DNA from: Candidatus Didemnitutus sp.
GTDB taxonomy: Bacteria; Verrucomicrobiota; Verrucomicrobiia; Opitutales; Opitutaceae
Reading direction: 5' to 3'
Assembly (NCBI GenBank): GCA_023701285.1
Contig: JAMPXH010000031.1
Span: forward strand, 1 to 38,396
Length of the DNA stretch: 38,396 bases
Part shown: one piece after another, positions 1 to 7,385 of the stretch
Numbering within the stretch: the stretch's first letter is position 1
How the letters are laid out: each line of letters opens with the position of its first letter
Made by a program: the position numbers and the translations under genes
The notes under the pieces: generated by a model
Database searches by the model: none
What the model saw: only the letters and a program-made list of their open reading frames with translations
What the model was told of the DNA's origin: nothing

Positions 1-361
1 AACTGGCGGCCTCGGCGAGCGGGACAGGGAAGATCGTGCGGTAGCCGTGGATGAGGTCGTAGGCGAAGAGCACGGGGATACCGAGGCGGGATTTCTCCAC
101 GGCGAGGCGTTGCACGGCGTTGGTCTTTGCCGCACCGTGGATGTTGATCAGCGAGCCGATGAGGCCCTGCTCGACCAGCACCTCGTGCTCGGGGCGGTGG
201 TCGCCGCCGCCGGGCGCGGTGCCGATCTGCGTGAGCTGGCCGACCTTCTCGGCGACGGTCATGCGCGCGAGCAGCGCTTCAATCTGGGAGTCGAACTCGG
301 CGGCGCCGGCCGTGGCCAGCGCCAGCAACCCGAGGGCGGCGGTGCGGAGTGGGGCGATCAT
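1..361 (-). CDS. bglX: GH3 beta-glucosidase, N-terminal part (cut by window edge)
   Basis: This reading frame is open from an ATG at 361 to the left edge, so only about 120 N-terminal residues are present. Residues 1-21 form a signal peptide with an Ala-rich end. The following text is typical of glycoside hydrolase family 3 beta-glucosidases of the BglX type: a helix with KVGQLTQ (about 39-45), an IGSLINIHGA strand (about 68-77), and the hallmark block YDLIHGYRTIFPVPLAEA (about 101-118), which contributes to the sugar-binding pocket. The family hydrolyses terminal beta-glucosides, usually in the periplasm. The catalytic Asp and the C-terminal domain lie outside the window. It is divergent from the GH78-type gene at 519, which fits a plant-glycan degradation locus. 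No clear ribosome-binding site is seen before the ATG. Confidence 0.88.
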   Translation of the reverse strand, partial: MIAPLRTAALGLLALATAGAAEFDSQIEALLARMTVAEKVGQLTQIGTAPGGGDHRPEHEVLVEQGLIGSLINIHGAAKTNAVQRLAVEKSRLGIPVLFAYDLIHGYRTIFPVPLAEAAS

Positions 362-518
362 GGGGACGGCCGCGCGGAAGGCCGCCCGATTGGGCCGGAC
401 GCGGTGTCGGCGGACAACGGCGCGCAGGCTCAACCGTTGACCCTGCCGCCGCTTGCGTGCCGGGGCGAAGCACGGCGTCTTGGAGGCGCTGTCCGGTTGC
501 CCCGCACCCCGTTTTCCC

Positions 519-3044
519 ATGCTCCGTCGCGATCTCCTCAAACTCTCCGCGTTGTCGCTCGCCGGCCTCGGTGTCCGTGAACTCTGTGGCGCCCCCGCCA
601 CGCCGGCGCTGCCGTTCGGGACTAACGAACCGATCAGTCCGTCGCTGGAGCCGCGCGGGCGTCCGAGCGCCATGGAGGTGACTTGGGCCGCCGGCACAGG
701 CCTGATCTGGATGAAGGGCGAGACACTGTTCTACGACAATCCGCGCAATCGCTTTATGCGTTTCCGCCGGAAGTTCGACGCGCCGGCGAACGTCGTCCGC
801 GCGGAGCTGCGCCTGTGGGCCGACACGCACTACATCGCGTGGTTGAACGGCGAGGAAATTGCGCGCGGGCCGGGTCGCAGCGATTGGAAGTGGGCGTTGT
901 TCGACACGCATGACGTCACCGCGCGCCTGCGGCCGGGCGAGAACACGCTCGCCGTGCTGGCTCTGTTCCAAGGCTTCGGCACGGGCGGCCGGCAGAGCCT
1001 GATGCAGGCGCTGCTCGCGCACCTCGCGATCGAGACGGCGGACGGGAAGAAGAGGCACGTGGTCAGCGACCCGTCGTGGAAAACGAGTCCCGCGCCCGAG
1101 TTCCTGCGCCCGACGCCGCGGCTGCATGCCACGCTCGGCTGCATGGAAGTGCAGGACCTGCGGTTGGCCGAGGACGGCTGGCAACAACCGTCGTTCGATG
1201 ACCGCGGCTGGACGCCGAGCGACTACGTGAAGCCCACGCTCGGCATGGGCCCGTGGTATTATTTCGCGCCCGAGCCGCTGCCGGCGCGCACGTTGGACGA
1301 GGTGGCGTTTTCCGTGGCGGCGCGTGGCGACGAGGTGGCGCTTGCCTTGCCGCCTGTGGATGCGCTCGGCGCGGTGCGTCCCTCGCTCGCGCTCGGTCGC
1401 CAAGTGACTTTGCCCGCCCGGCTGTCGGGACGCGAAGCCGGCACGGTGCAGGTGATCTCGCTCGATCTCGGGCGGGACGAATGCGGCTATTTCGAGGCGG
1501 ACGTGACCGGCCCGGCCGGAGCGACGATCGACCTGTTGTGCGGCGAGATGCTGGTCGACGGTCGCGTGCCCAAGCCCGGCACGGCGCGCGTGCACACGAC
1601 GCGTTTCATCCTTCGCGGCGGCCGGCAGACGCTGCGCGTGGCCTTCAACTGGCTGGCGCTCCGCCATGCGCAGCTGTGGGTGTGGACGCCCGGCGAATTC
1701 ACGCTGCACCGCGCGACGCTGCGGCGGCTCACGCTGCCGCTCGGCGAGGGCGGGCACTTCGCCTGCGACGACAGTTTTCTCAATCAGCTCGACGCGATCT
1801 GCGCGCACACGCTCCGGTTGTGCGCGCAGGACGGCATCGTCGACAGCTCCAGCCGCGAGCAGCAGCAGTGGATCGGCGACGGGCGTTTCACGGCGATGAC
1901 GCTCCATCATCGCTTCGCGGCTGGCGCGATCCACCGCCGGCTCATCGAGCAGGTGGGGCAGGGCATCGATTGGATGGGCTCGCTCGTGCCGCGTTTCCCG
2001 ACCGGCAATCTCAACGTCTCGCCGATCCCGCTCTACTCGTTGCACTGGGTGCTGGCCTTTCGCGATTACGCGTGGTTCACCGGCGACACGGCGCTGGCGC
2101 GCGAGTGGTGGCCGATGGTGTTGCACGCGCTGCGCTGGTTCACGGCGTTCGAGCGCGAGGACGGGCTCGTCGCGAACGTGCCGCACTGGATGTATATCGA
2201 CCTCGGCGAAGGTCCTCGGCCCGGCCGCGTGCCGTCGACCGGCGCGGTCAACGCGACGCTGAACTTCCATTACCTCGCGGCCGCGCGCGTGGCCGCGGAG
2301 TTTGCCGCCGAGTTCGGCGATCCGGTCAACGCCCGGCATTTCCGGGCCAAGGCCCGCCGCCTCGAGGCGGCGAACCGGCGCGCGTTCTGGGACGAGGCGA
2401 CCGGCGCCTACCGCGACTCGCTCGATGCGCGCGGCGGCTTCGGCACGCTGTCGGAGGGCACGAATGCCTTTGCGCTGATCCATCTGGAAGCGCCCGGCAG
2501 CGCGCGGGCGGCGCGCATCTTGGAGACGATCTTCGCGACGCCGGCCGCCGATCCGATCAAGGCGAGCCCGTTCACGATGAACGCGGTGCTCGATGCACTC
2601 GGCCGGCACGGCCGGGGCGAGCTGGCCATCCCGCGGTTGAAGCAGCGGTATGCGCCGCAGCTCGAGACCGGATCGACGTGGGAACACTGGCGGAGCCACC
2701 ACGTCACGGAGGAAGGCGTGCCCGAGGGGCACTCTCTCAGCCATGCGTGGGGCGCGGGTCCGCTGGCGTTCTTCGTCAACACGATCGCCGGCATCCGTCC
2801 GGCGTCGCCCGGCTGGGCGACGGTGCGCATCGCGCCGCAGCCGGCGGGACTGTCGCGCGCGGAGGCGAGCGTCGTCACAGCGCGCGGCCGGATCGCGGTG
2901 CGCTGGGAGCGCGCGGGCGGACGTTTCACGCTGCACGCGACGCTGCCCGCCGATGTTACGGGCGAATGCGTGTTGCCCGACGGCACGACGGCGGCCTTGC
3001 GCGCGGGCGGGAACGCAGTTGCCGGGGCCGATCCGGTCGCGTGA
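519..3044 (+). CDS. GH78-type alpha-L-rhamnosidase-like glycoside hydrolase, Tat-exported
   Basis: This 841-residue protein is probably a periplasmic or secreted glycosidase releasing terminal alpha-L-rhamnose from plant polysaccharides or glycosides. I chose the ATG at 519 over the in-frame ATG at 453 because it starts directly with a twin-arginine-like leader (LRRDLLKLSALSLAG). An N-terminal beta-sandwich carries the WLNGEEIARGPGR type block of rhamnosidase accessory domains. The catalytic (alpha/alpha)6 domain starts near residue 400 and contains SREQQQWIGDG, related to the family block around the catalytic acids. STWEHW, with Glu722, matches the conserved C-terminal catalytic Glu block. 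A C-terminal beta-sandwich closes the protein. The first acid block differs from the classical DERxGWxGD, so substrate specificity is uncertain and it may belong to a divergent subfamily. It converges with the permease gene ending at 3096. Confidence 0.82.
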   Translation: MLRRDLLKLSALSLAGLGVRELCGAPATPALPFGTNEPISPSLEPRGRPSAMEVTWAAGTGLIWMKGETLFYDNPRNRFMRFRRKFDAPANVVRAELRLWADTHYIAWLNGEEIARGPGRSDWKWALFDTHDVTARLRPGENTLAVLALFQGFGTGGRQSLMQALLAHLAIETADGKKRHVVSDPSWKTSPAPEFLRPTPRLHATLGCMEVQDLRLAEDGWQQPSFDDRGWTPSDYVKPTLGMGPWYYFAPEPLPARTLDEVAFSVAARGDEVALALPPVDALGAVRPSLALGRQVTLPARLSGREAGTVQVISLDLGRDECGYFEADVTGPAGATIDLLCGEMLVDGRVPKPGTARVHTTRFILRGGRQTLRVAFNWLALRHAQLWVWTPGEFTLHRATLRRLTLPLGEGGHFACDDSFLNQLDAICAHTLRLCAQDGIVDSSSREQQQWIGDGRFTAMTLHHRFAAGAIHRRLIEQVGQGIDWMGSLVPRFPTGNLNVSPIPLYSLHWVLAFRDYAWFTGDTALAREWWPMVLHALRWFTAFEREDGLVANVPHWMYIDLGEGPRPGRVPSTGAVNATLNFHYLAAARVAAEFAAEFGDPVNARHFRAKARRLEAANRRAFWDEATGAYRDSLDARGGFGTLSEGTNAFALIHLEAPGSARAARILETIFATPAADPIKASPFTMNAVLDALGRHGRGELAIPRLKQRYAPQLETGSTWEHWRSHHVTEEGVPEGHSLSHAWGAGPLAFFVNTIAGIRPASPGWATVRIAPQPAGLSRAEASVVTARGRIAVRWERAGGRFTLHATLPADVTGECVLPDGTTAALRAGGNAVAGADPVA

Positions 3045-3068
3045 GCGGGCGACGAGTGGCGGAAGGTC

Positions 3069-3087
3069 GGCGCGGTCTGATCGCGCC
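3069..3087. terminator. Possible hairpin between convergent genes
   Basis: A six-base inverted repeat, GGCGCG with CGCGCC, encloses a seven-base loop in the 51-base gap between two convergent genes. It could act as a weak bidirectional terminator, but there is no T tract on either side, and such GC repeats arise easily in this composition. Confidence 0.3.
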
Positions 3088-3095
3088 GAGCGCGC

Positions 3096-4790
3096 TCAGA
3101 CGCGGAAGATCGCGCCGAGTTTCTTGCCGAGCAGGATCGTCATGCCCGCGATGGTGATGCCGAGGAAGACCATGGCCCAGACGCCGAGTGCGGAGGCGAT
3201 GAACTTGCCGTCGCCGAGGAGCTGGAAGAGTTCGTAGATGGCCTTCGTGATCGGGTAATAAAGCTGCTTCTGCGCGAGGATGAGCGAGTCGGACACCTCG
3301 AGCATCGCGAAGGAGAAGGCCAGCAGGCCGCCCGCGATGAGATTGGCGAGGATGAGAGGCAGCGTGATCTTGAAGAGCGATTTCAGCGGCGGGCAGCCGA
3401 GGTTCTGCGCGGCCTCCTCGAGCGTCTCGCTCGTCTGCTGGAAGCCCGCGGCGGCCGAGCGCACCACGTAGGGCAGGCGGCGGATGGAGTAGGCGATGAT
3501 CAGCAGGATGGTCGGGTCGGCGACGGGGTTGATGAAGGAGAAGAATTTCCCCTCCTGGCTCATCGCGAGGTAGCCGAAGGCCAGCACGAGGCCGGGCACG
3601 GCGAGCGGCATCATCGAGAGGAAGTCGAGGATCTGGCGGCCGCGGATCTTCGAGCGCACGATGACGTAGGCGAGCGCGATGCCTAGGATGAGGTCGATGA
3701 TCGTGGAGATGCTCGCGTATTTGAGGCTGTTGGCGATCGCGGGGACGGTCAGCTCGTGGCCGAGCGCGAGCTCGAAGTTGTCGAGGGTGAAGTTCTGCGG
3801 CAGGACGGTGGCATACCAGTCGTTGGAGAATGCCACGGCGACGACGCCGAGGTGCGGCAGGATGGCGAGGAAGGTGACGCCACCGAAGAGCGCGGTGCAG
3901 AGCCAGGAGCGGCCGGCGCCGAGCGAGCGCGCGCCGCCGGCGTGCGTGGCCTTGGCCATCATGGCGTAGGACTGGCGGCCGAACAGGCCTTTGCCGATGG
4001 CGTAGAACATCACGGAGCTGGCCAGCATCACGGCCACGAGCGCGTAGGGGAACGGGTTGCCGCCGATGTCCTTCAGGCCGTAGAAAATCTGCACCGACGT
4101 GACGCGCGCGTAGTCGAAGATGAGCGGCACGCCGAGGTCGGTGAACGACCAGATGAAGACGATGGTGCCGCCGGCGAAGAGGCCGGACTTGATGAGCGGC
4201 AGGGTGATCTTGAAGAATTTACGGAAGCCCGTGCAGCCGAGGTTCTCCGCCGCTTCCTCCATGGCCGGGTCGATGTTGGCGAGCGCCGCCACGGCGTTGA
4301 GGTAGATGATGGGGTAGAGGCTGAGCGCGGTGACGAGGGAGATGCCGAGAAACTGGTTGGCGCCGAGCCAGTCGAAGGTCCAACCCTCGGGCTTCAGCCC
4401 GAGCGAGATGATGAAGCTGTTCAGCGCGCCGTATTGCCCGAGGATCTGCTTGATGCCGATCGCGCCGACGAACGGCGGCAGGATCATCGGCACGAGGATG
4501 AGCGAGCCGAGGAGGTTCTTCAGCGGGAAGACGAACCGATCCGCGATGAATGCCAGCGGCAACGCGATCAGCAGCGCCAGGCTTGTCGTCGTCACGGCCA
4601 GCAGGAACGAGTTGCCCAGACCGCCGAGGTAGATCGGATCGCTCAGCAAGGCCCCGAGGTAGGCGAAGGTCAGGTTGCCGTCCGCGTCGACGAACCCGCC
4701 CTTCAGGATCTGGAAAATCGGCCAGGCGAAGAAGAGCGCGAAGAAGACGAGCGTGAGAGCAAAGACGATCCGGGCGAAGCCTTTGGACAT
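3096..4790 (-). CDS. Fused double-domain ABC permease, iron(III)/FbpB type
   Basis: This 564-residue inner-membrane protein contains two tandem MetI-like (BPD_transp_1) permease domains, the FbpB/AfuB arrangement used for ferric iron and related cargo. Both ATPase-contacting EAA loops are visible: EEAAENLGCTGFRKFFKITL in the first half and EEAAQNLGCPPLKSLFKITL in the second, each followed by a Pro-Leu-Ile segment. About twelve hydrophobic helices are present. The start is the ATG at 4790 (MSKGFARIVFAL), directly before the first helix; an in-frame ATG at 4853 would add a non-hydrophobic tail. No binding protein or ATPase of this system lies beside it, so it is an orphan here and must work with components encoded elsewhere. 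It is divergent from the metal-uptake operon starting near 4929. Iron as cargo is inferred from family architecture; phosphonate or sugar-phosphate relatives exist. Confidence 0.82.
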   Translation of the reverse strand: MSKGFARIVFALTLVFFALFFAWPIFQILKGGFVDADGNLTFAYLGALLSDPIYLGGLGNSFLLAVTTTSLALLIALPLAFIADRFVFPLKNLLGSLILVPMILPPFVGAIGIKQILGQYGALNSFIISLGLKPEGWTFDWLGANQFLGISLVTALSLYPIIYLNAVAALANIDPAMEEAAENLGCTGFRKFFKITLPLIKSGLFAGGTIVFIWSFTDLGVPLIFDYARVTSVQIFYGLKDIGGNPFPYALVAVMLASSVMFYAIGKGLFGRQSYAMMAKATHAGGARSLGAGRSWLCTALFGGVTFLAILPHLGVVAVAFSNDWYATVLPQNFTLDNFELALGHELTVPAIANSLKYASISTIIDLILGIALAYVIVRSKIRGRQILDFLSMMPLAVPGLVLAFGYLAMSQEGKFFSFINPVADPTILLIIAYSIRRLPYVVRSAAAGFQQTSETLEEAAQNLGCPPLKSLFKITLPLILANLIAGGLLAFSFAMLEVSDSLILAQKQLYYPITKAIYELFQLLGDGKFIASALGVWAMVFLGITIAGMTILLGKKLGAIFRV

Positions 4791-4867
4791 GCAACTGCGA
4801 TGTCGCCGCACGCCGGCCGGTGACTCAAGGCGGAAAGCACCGCACCCGAACATCAGGGGCAGGGCAC

Positions 4868-4889
4868 AAAATTAGGAATGACTAAGTTT
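4868..4889. promoter_or_regulatory. Candidate DtxR/MntR-type metal box
   Basis: A 22-base imperfect palindrome has arms AAAATTAG and CTAAGTTT separated by six bases; seven of the eight arm positions pair. It sits in a conspicuously AT-rich island (about 4868-4900) inside GC-rich DNA, between divergent genes for a fused ferric-type permease and a TroA-type metal-uptake operon. The TTAG...CTAA core resembles boxes bound by DtxR/MntR-family repressors. Its position suggests control of one or both transcription units. The protein that binds it is not identified; the operon itself encodes a DtxR-like domain fused to a permease. Confidence 0.5.
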
Positions 4890-4928
4890 GTTATTGAAAA
4901 CGTCGCGGGGCTGCCTCTCCGTGCAGGC

Positions 4929-5828
4929 ATGTCCCGGCTGCTCGTTTGCGTTCTCTTGCTCGCCACCGTCGGTCTTCCGGCGGCGACCGCGCGGCTGCGC
5001 GTTGTCACGACCACGTCCATCGTCACCGATCTCGTGCGGCAGGTCGCGGGCGATTTCGCCCAGGTCGAGGGCCTGATGGGGCCGGGCGTCGATCCGCATC
5101 TCTACAAGCCGACGGCGGCGGACATCGTCCGCCTGCAGCGCGCCGAAGTCATCTTCTACAATGGGCTGATGCTGGAAGGTCGCATGACGGACGTGTTCAC
5201 CAAGCTCGCGCGGTCGAAGCGGCACGTCTATGCGGTCACCGAATCGATCCCGGAGGACGAACTGCTCCAGCCGGCGGCGTTCGAGGGACACTTCGATCCG
5301 CACGTCTGGTTCGATGTGCAACTCTGGGCGAAATGCGTGGACACCGTCGTGGCGGGCCTTGCCGCAGCCGACTCCGCGAACGCCGACGCCTACCGGCGCC
5401 AGGGCGAGGCGGTCCGAGCGCGGTTGGCGGCGCTGCATGCCTGGGCCCGGGCGAAGGCGGACGAGTTGCCCGCCGAGCGGCGCGTGCTGGTGACGAGCCA
5501 TGACGCCTACAATTACTTCGGCCGCGCCTACGGGTTCACGGTGGTCGGCTTGCAGGGGATCTCGACTGCGACGGAGGCGGGCCTGGCCGATGTGGCGCGC
5601 CTGAGCGATTTCATCCGCACGCGCGGCGTGAAGGCGGTGTTCGTCGAGAGCAGCGTGTCGCCGGCCACGATCGAACGGGTGGCGCGCGACTCAGGGGCGC
5701 GCGTGGGTGGGGAGCTGTTTTCCGACGCCATGGGCGAGCCGGGGCAGATCGAGGGCGGATACAACCTTGGCACTTACGAGGGCATGATTAAGCACAACCT
5801 GTCCACCATCGTGGACGCGTTGAAATGA
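4929..5828 (+). CDS. troA: TroA/ZnuA-type metal-binding protein of an ABC transporter
   Basis: This 299-residue periplasmic protein binds a divalent metal and delivers it to the permease encoded downstream. I chose the ATG at 4929 because it gives a proper signal peptide (MSRLLVCVLLLATVGLPAATA); the in-frame ATG at 4878 lies inside the palindromic operator. Four ligand positions are recognisable in this numbering: His57 (GVDPHLY), His125 (FDPHVWFD), His191 (TSHDAYNYFGRAYG) and Asp266 (LFSDAMG). His rather than Glu at the third position follows TroA/ZnuA more than the Mn-specific PsaA type. The acidic His-rich loop of many ZnuA proteins is absent, so zinc or manganese both remain possible. It is the first gene of an operon: the next gene starts two bases after its stop. 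Confidence 0.88.
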   Translation: MSRLLVCVLLLATVGLPAATARLRVVTTTSIVTDLVRQVAGDFAQVEGLMGPGVDPHLYKPTAADIVRLQRAEVIFYNGLMLEGRMTDVFTKLARSKRHVYAVTESIPEDELLQPAAFEGHFDPHVWFDVQLWAKCVDTVVAGLAAADSANADAYRRQGEAVRARLAALHAWARAKADELPAERRVLVTSHDAYNYFGRAYGFTVVGLQGISTATEAGLADVARLSDFIRTRGVKAVFVESSVSPATIERVARDSGARVGGELFSDAMGEPGQIEGGYNLGTYEGMIKHNLSTIVDALK

Positions 5829-5829
5829 C

Positions 5830-6603
5830 ATGAAAACGGCACTTCGTTCCGTCGCGCTCTTCGCCGCCACCGCTCTGTCCGTGGTCGCGCAATACACCGA
5901 AACCCCGGTCACGATCGCCCCGGGCGCGTGGCTGCTCGAGACCGATGTCGTCAACGTCGCCTATGACCGGCACACGCCGTGGCGCGACGGCGTGCATTAC
6001 CGCTCCACTTATCTGGGCTACGTGCAACTGACGACCGGCGTCCTGCCGAATCTCGATGTGCAACTCGGCCTCGACTCCTGGCGCGAGGAGCGGGCGAGCG
6101 ACGGCGTGACGACGACACGCGCGCGCGGCATGGGCGAGCTTTACCTGCGCGCCAAGTGGCAGGTCTGGCAAAAGGACGAGGCGGGCGTGGCGTTGCTGCC
6201 GTATGTCGCCTTACGCGGCACGGCGCACGAGAGCCTGCGACCGGCGCGCACGCAGTTCGGCGTCGTCGTGCCGTGGGCGGCGCCGCTGGGCGAGACGTGG
6301 TGGTCGGGCGGGCAGATGCAGGTCGACTGGCTCGACGATGGCGCCGGCGGCCGCGAGGAGTGGCTCACCGCCACCGTGGTGGCGGGACGGGCGCTGACGG
6401 AAAAGTTCGGCTGCTATTTCGAGGCGATGACGTATGCCGCACCGGATCTGGAGCGGCGCTGGGCGACGCTGCTCGGCGGCGGTGTCACGTGGCAGGTGAG
6501 CGAGCGGTTTTACTGGGATCTCGGCTGCATGTTCGGTTGCTCGCGCATCGCCCCGGACATCAGCCCGGTGCTCCGGTTCGGTTGGTCCCTGCCGCCGCGA
6601 TGA
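5830..6603 (+). CDS. Outer-membrane beta-barrel protein, MetA-pathway/phenol-degradation-like family
   Basis: This 257-residue protein has a signal peptide (about residues 1-20, ending SVVAQ). The rest is built of alternating polar/hydrophobic strands rich in Trp, Tyr and Gly (GAWLLETD, YVQLTTGVLPNLDVQLGL, WATLLGGGVTWQVSERFYWDLG), the pattern of an outer-membrane barrel. It resembles the putative-transporter family named for the meta-pathway of phenol degradation. It lies inside the metal ABC operon, two bases after the binding-protein gene, and its stop overlaps the ATPase start at 6600. Co-translation with a metal importer suggests it helps metal cross or be sensed at the outer membrane. 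That role is inference; no cargo motif is visible, and the C-terminus ends in Pro-Pro-Arg instead of the usual terminal aromatic residue. Confidence 0.65.
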   Translation: MKTALRSVALFAATALSVVAQYTETPVTIAPGAWLLETDVVNVAYDRHTPWRDGVHYRSTYLGYVQLTTGVLPNLDVQLGLDSWREERASDGVTTTRARGMGELYLRAKWQVWQKDEAGVALLPYVALRGTAHESLRPARTQFGVVVPWAAPLGETWWSGGQMQVDWLDDGAGGREEWLTATVVAGRALTEKFGCYFEAMTYAAPDLERRWATLLGGGVTWQVSERFYWDLGCMFGCSRIAPDISPVLRFGWSLPPR

Positions 6604-7385
6604 ATGCTTCCGTCCTTCCGCTGGAGATCCACGATCTCACGGTCGCCTATCACAAGAAGCCGGTGCTGTGGGGTGTCGACGTTGCCGTGCCGGCCGGCCA
6701 ACTGGTTGGCATCGTGGGTCCGAACGGCGCGGGCAAATCCACGTTGATCAAGGCCTGCATGGGGCTGCTGCCTGTTGCGAGCGGGTGGGTGAAATTTTTC
6801 GGCCAGCCGCTGCGCGCAGCCGGCACGCGGGTCGGCTACGTGCCGCAGCGCGAGTCGGTGGACTGGGATTTTCCGGTCAACGTGATGGATGTGGTGCTCA
6901 TGGGGTGCTACGGCCGACTCGGTCTGTTGCGCCGGCCCGGCGCCGCTGAGCGGGCGAAGGCGCGGGCCTGCCTCGATCAGGTCGGCATGCTGCCGTTTGC
7001 CGACCGGCAGATCGCCAACCTCTCGGGCGGCCAGCAACAGCGCGTGTTCCTCGCCCGCGCGCTGGCGCAGGAGGCGGAGCTCTATTTCATGGACGAACCC
7101 TTCGCGGGCGTGGATGCCGCGACAGAGGCGGCCATCATCGCGGTGCTGCGCTCGTTGCGCGATCGCGGCTGCACGCTGCTGGTGGTGCACCACGACCTGC
7201 CGACCGCGCGGAGCTATTTCGACAGTCTGCTGCTGTTGAACATGAATGTCGTGGCCTTCGGGCCGACGGAGAAGGTGTTCACGCCCGAGCTGCTCCAGCG
7301 CACCTACGGCGGCCGGCTGACCATCCTCTCCGAGGTGGCGCATGCGGTCGGCGTCGCCGAGCGTTCGGAGAAGAGCGGATCATGA
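6600..7385 (+). CDS. troB: Metal ABC transporter ATPase (TroB/MntB/ZnuC family)
   Basis: This 261-residue cytoplasmic ATPase powers metal uptake. Walker A is GPNGAGKST (residues 40-48), the signature is LSGGQQQR (141-148), Walker B is LYFMDEP (161-167), and the switch His lies in VVHHDL. VGYVPQRESVDWDFPVNVMDVVLMG is the Q-loop region characteristic of Mn/Zn/Fe-chelate ATPases. The ATG at 6600 overlaps the stop of the barrel gene, and the stop overlaps the following permease start at 7382 as ATGA, so the genes are translationally coupled. The C-terminal extension after about residue 230 (QRTYGGRLTILSEVAHAVG) is usual for the family. Confidence 0.93.
   Translation: MNASVLPLEIHDLTVAYHKKPVLWGVDVAVPAGQLVGIVGPNGAGKSTLIKACMGLLPVASGWVKFFGQPLRAAGTRVGYVPQRESVDWDFPVNVMDVVLMGCYGRLGLLRRPGAAERAKARACLDQVGMLPFADRQIANLSGGQQQRVFLARALAQEAELYFMDEPFAGVDAATEAAIIAVLRSLRDRGCTLLVVHHDLPTARSYFDSLLLLNMNVVAFGPTEKVFTPELLQRTYGGRLTILSEVAHAVGVAERSEKSGS

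Noticed and set aside
279-2936. An 885-residue minus-strand frame opposite the GH78-type gene
   Set aside because: Antisense shadow with Arg-rich translation; it also conflicts with the GH3 gene start at 361.
4878-4928. Upstream start of the metal-binding protein (ATG at 4878)
   Set aside because: It would put 17 non-homologous residues before the signal peptide and lies inside the palindromic operator. The ATG at 4929 gives a normal leader.
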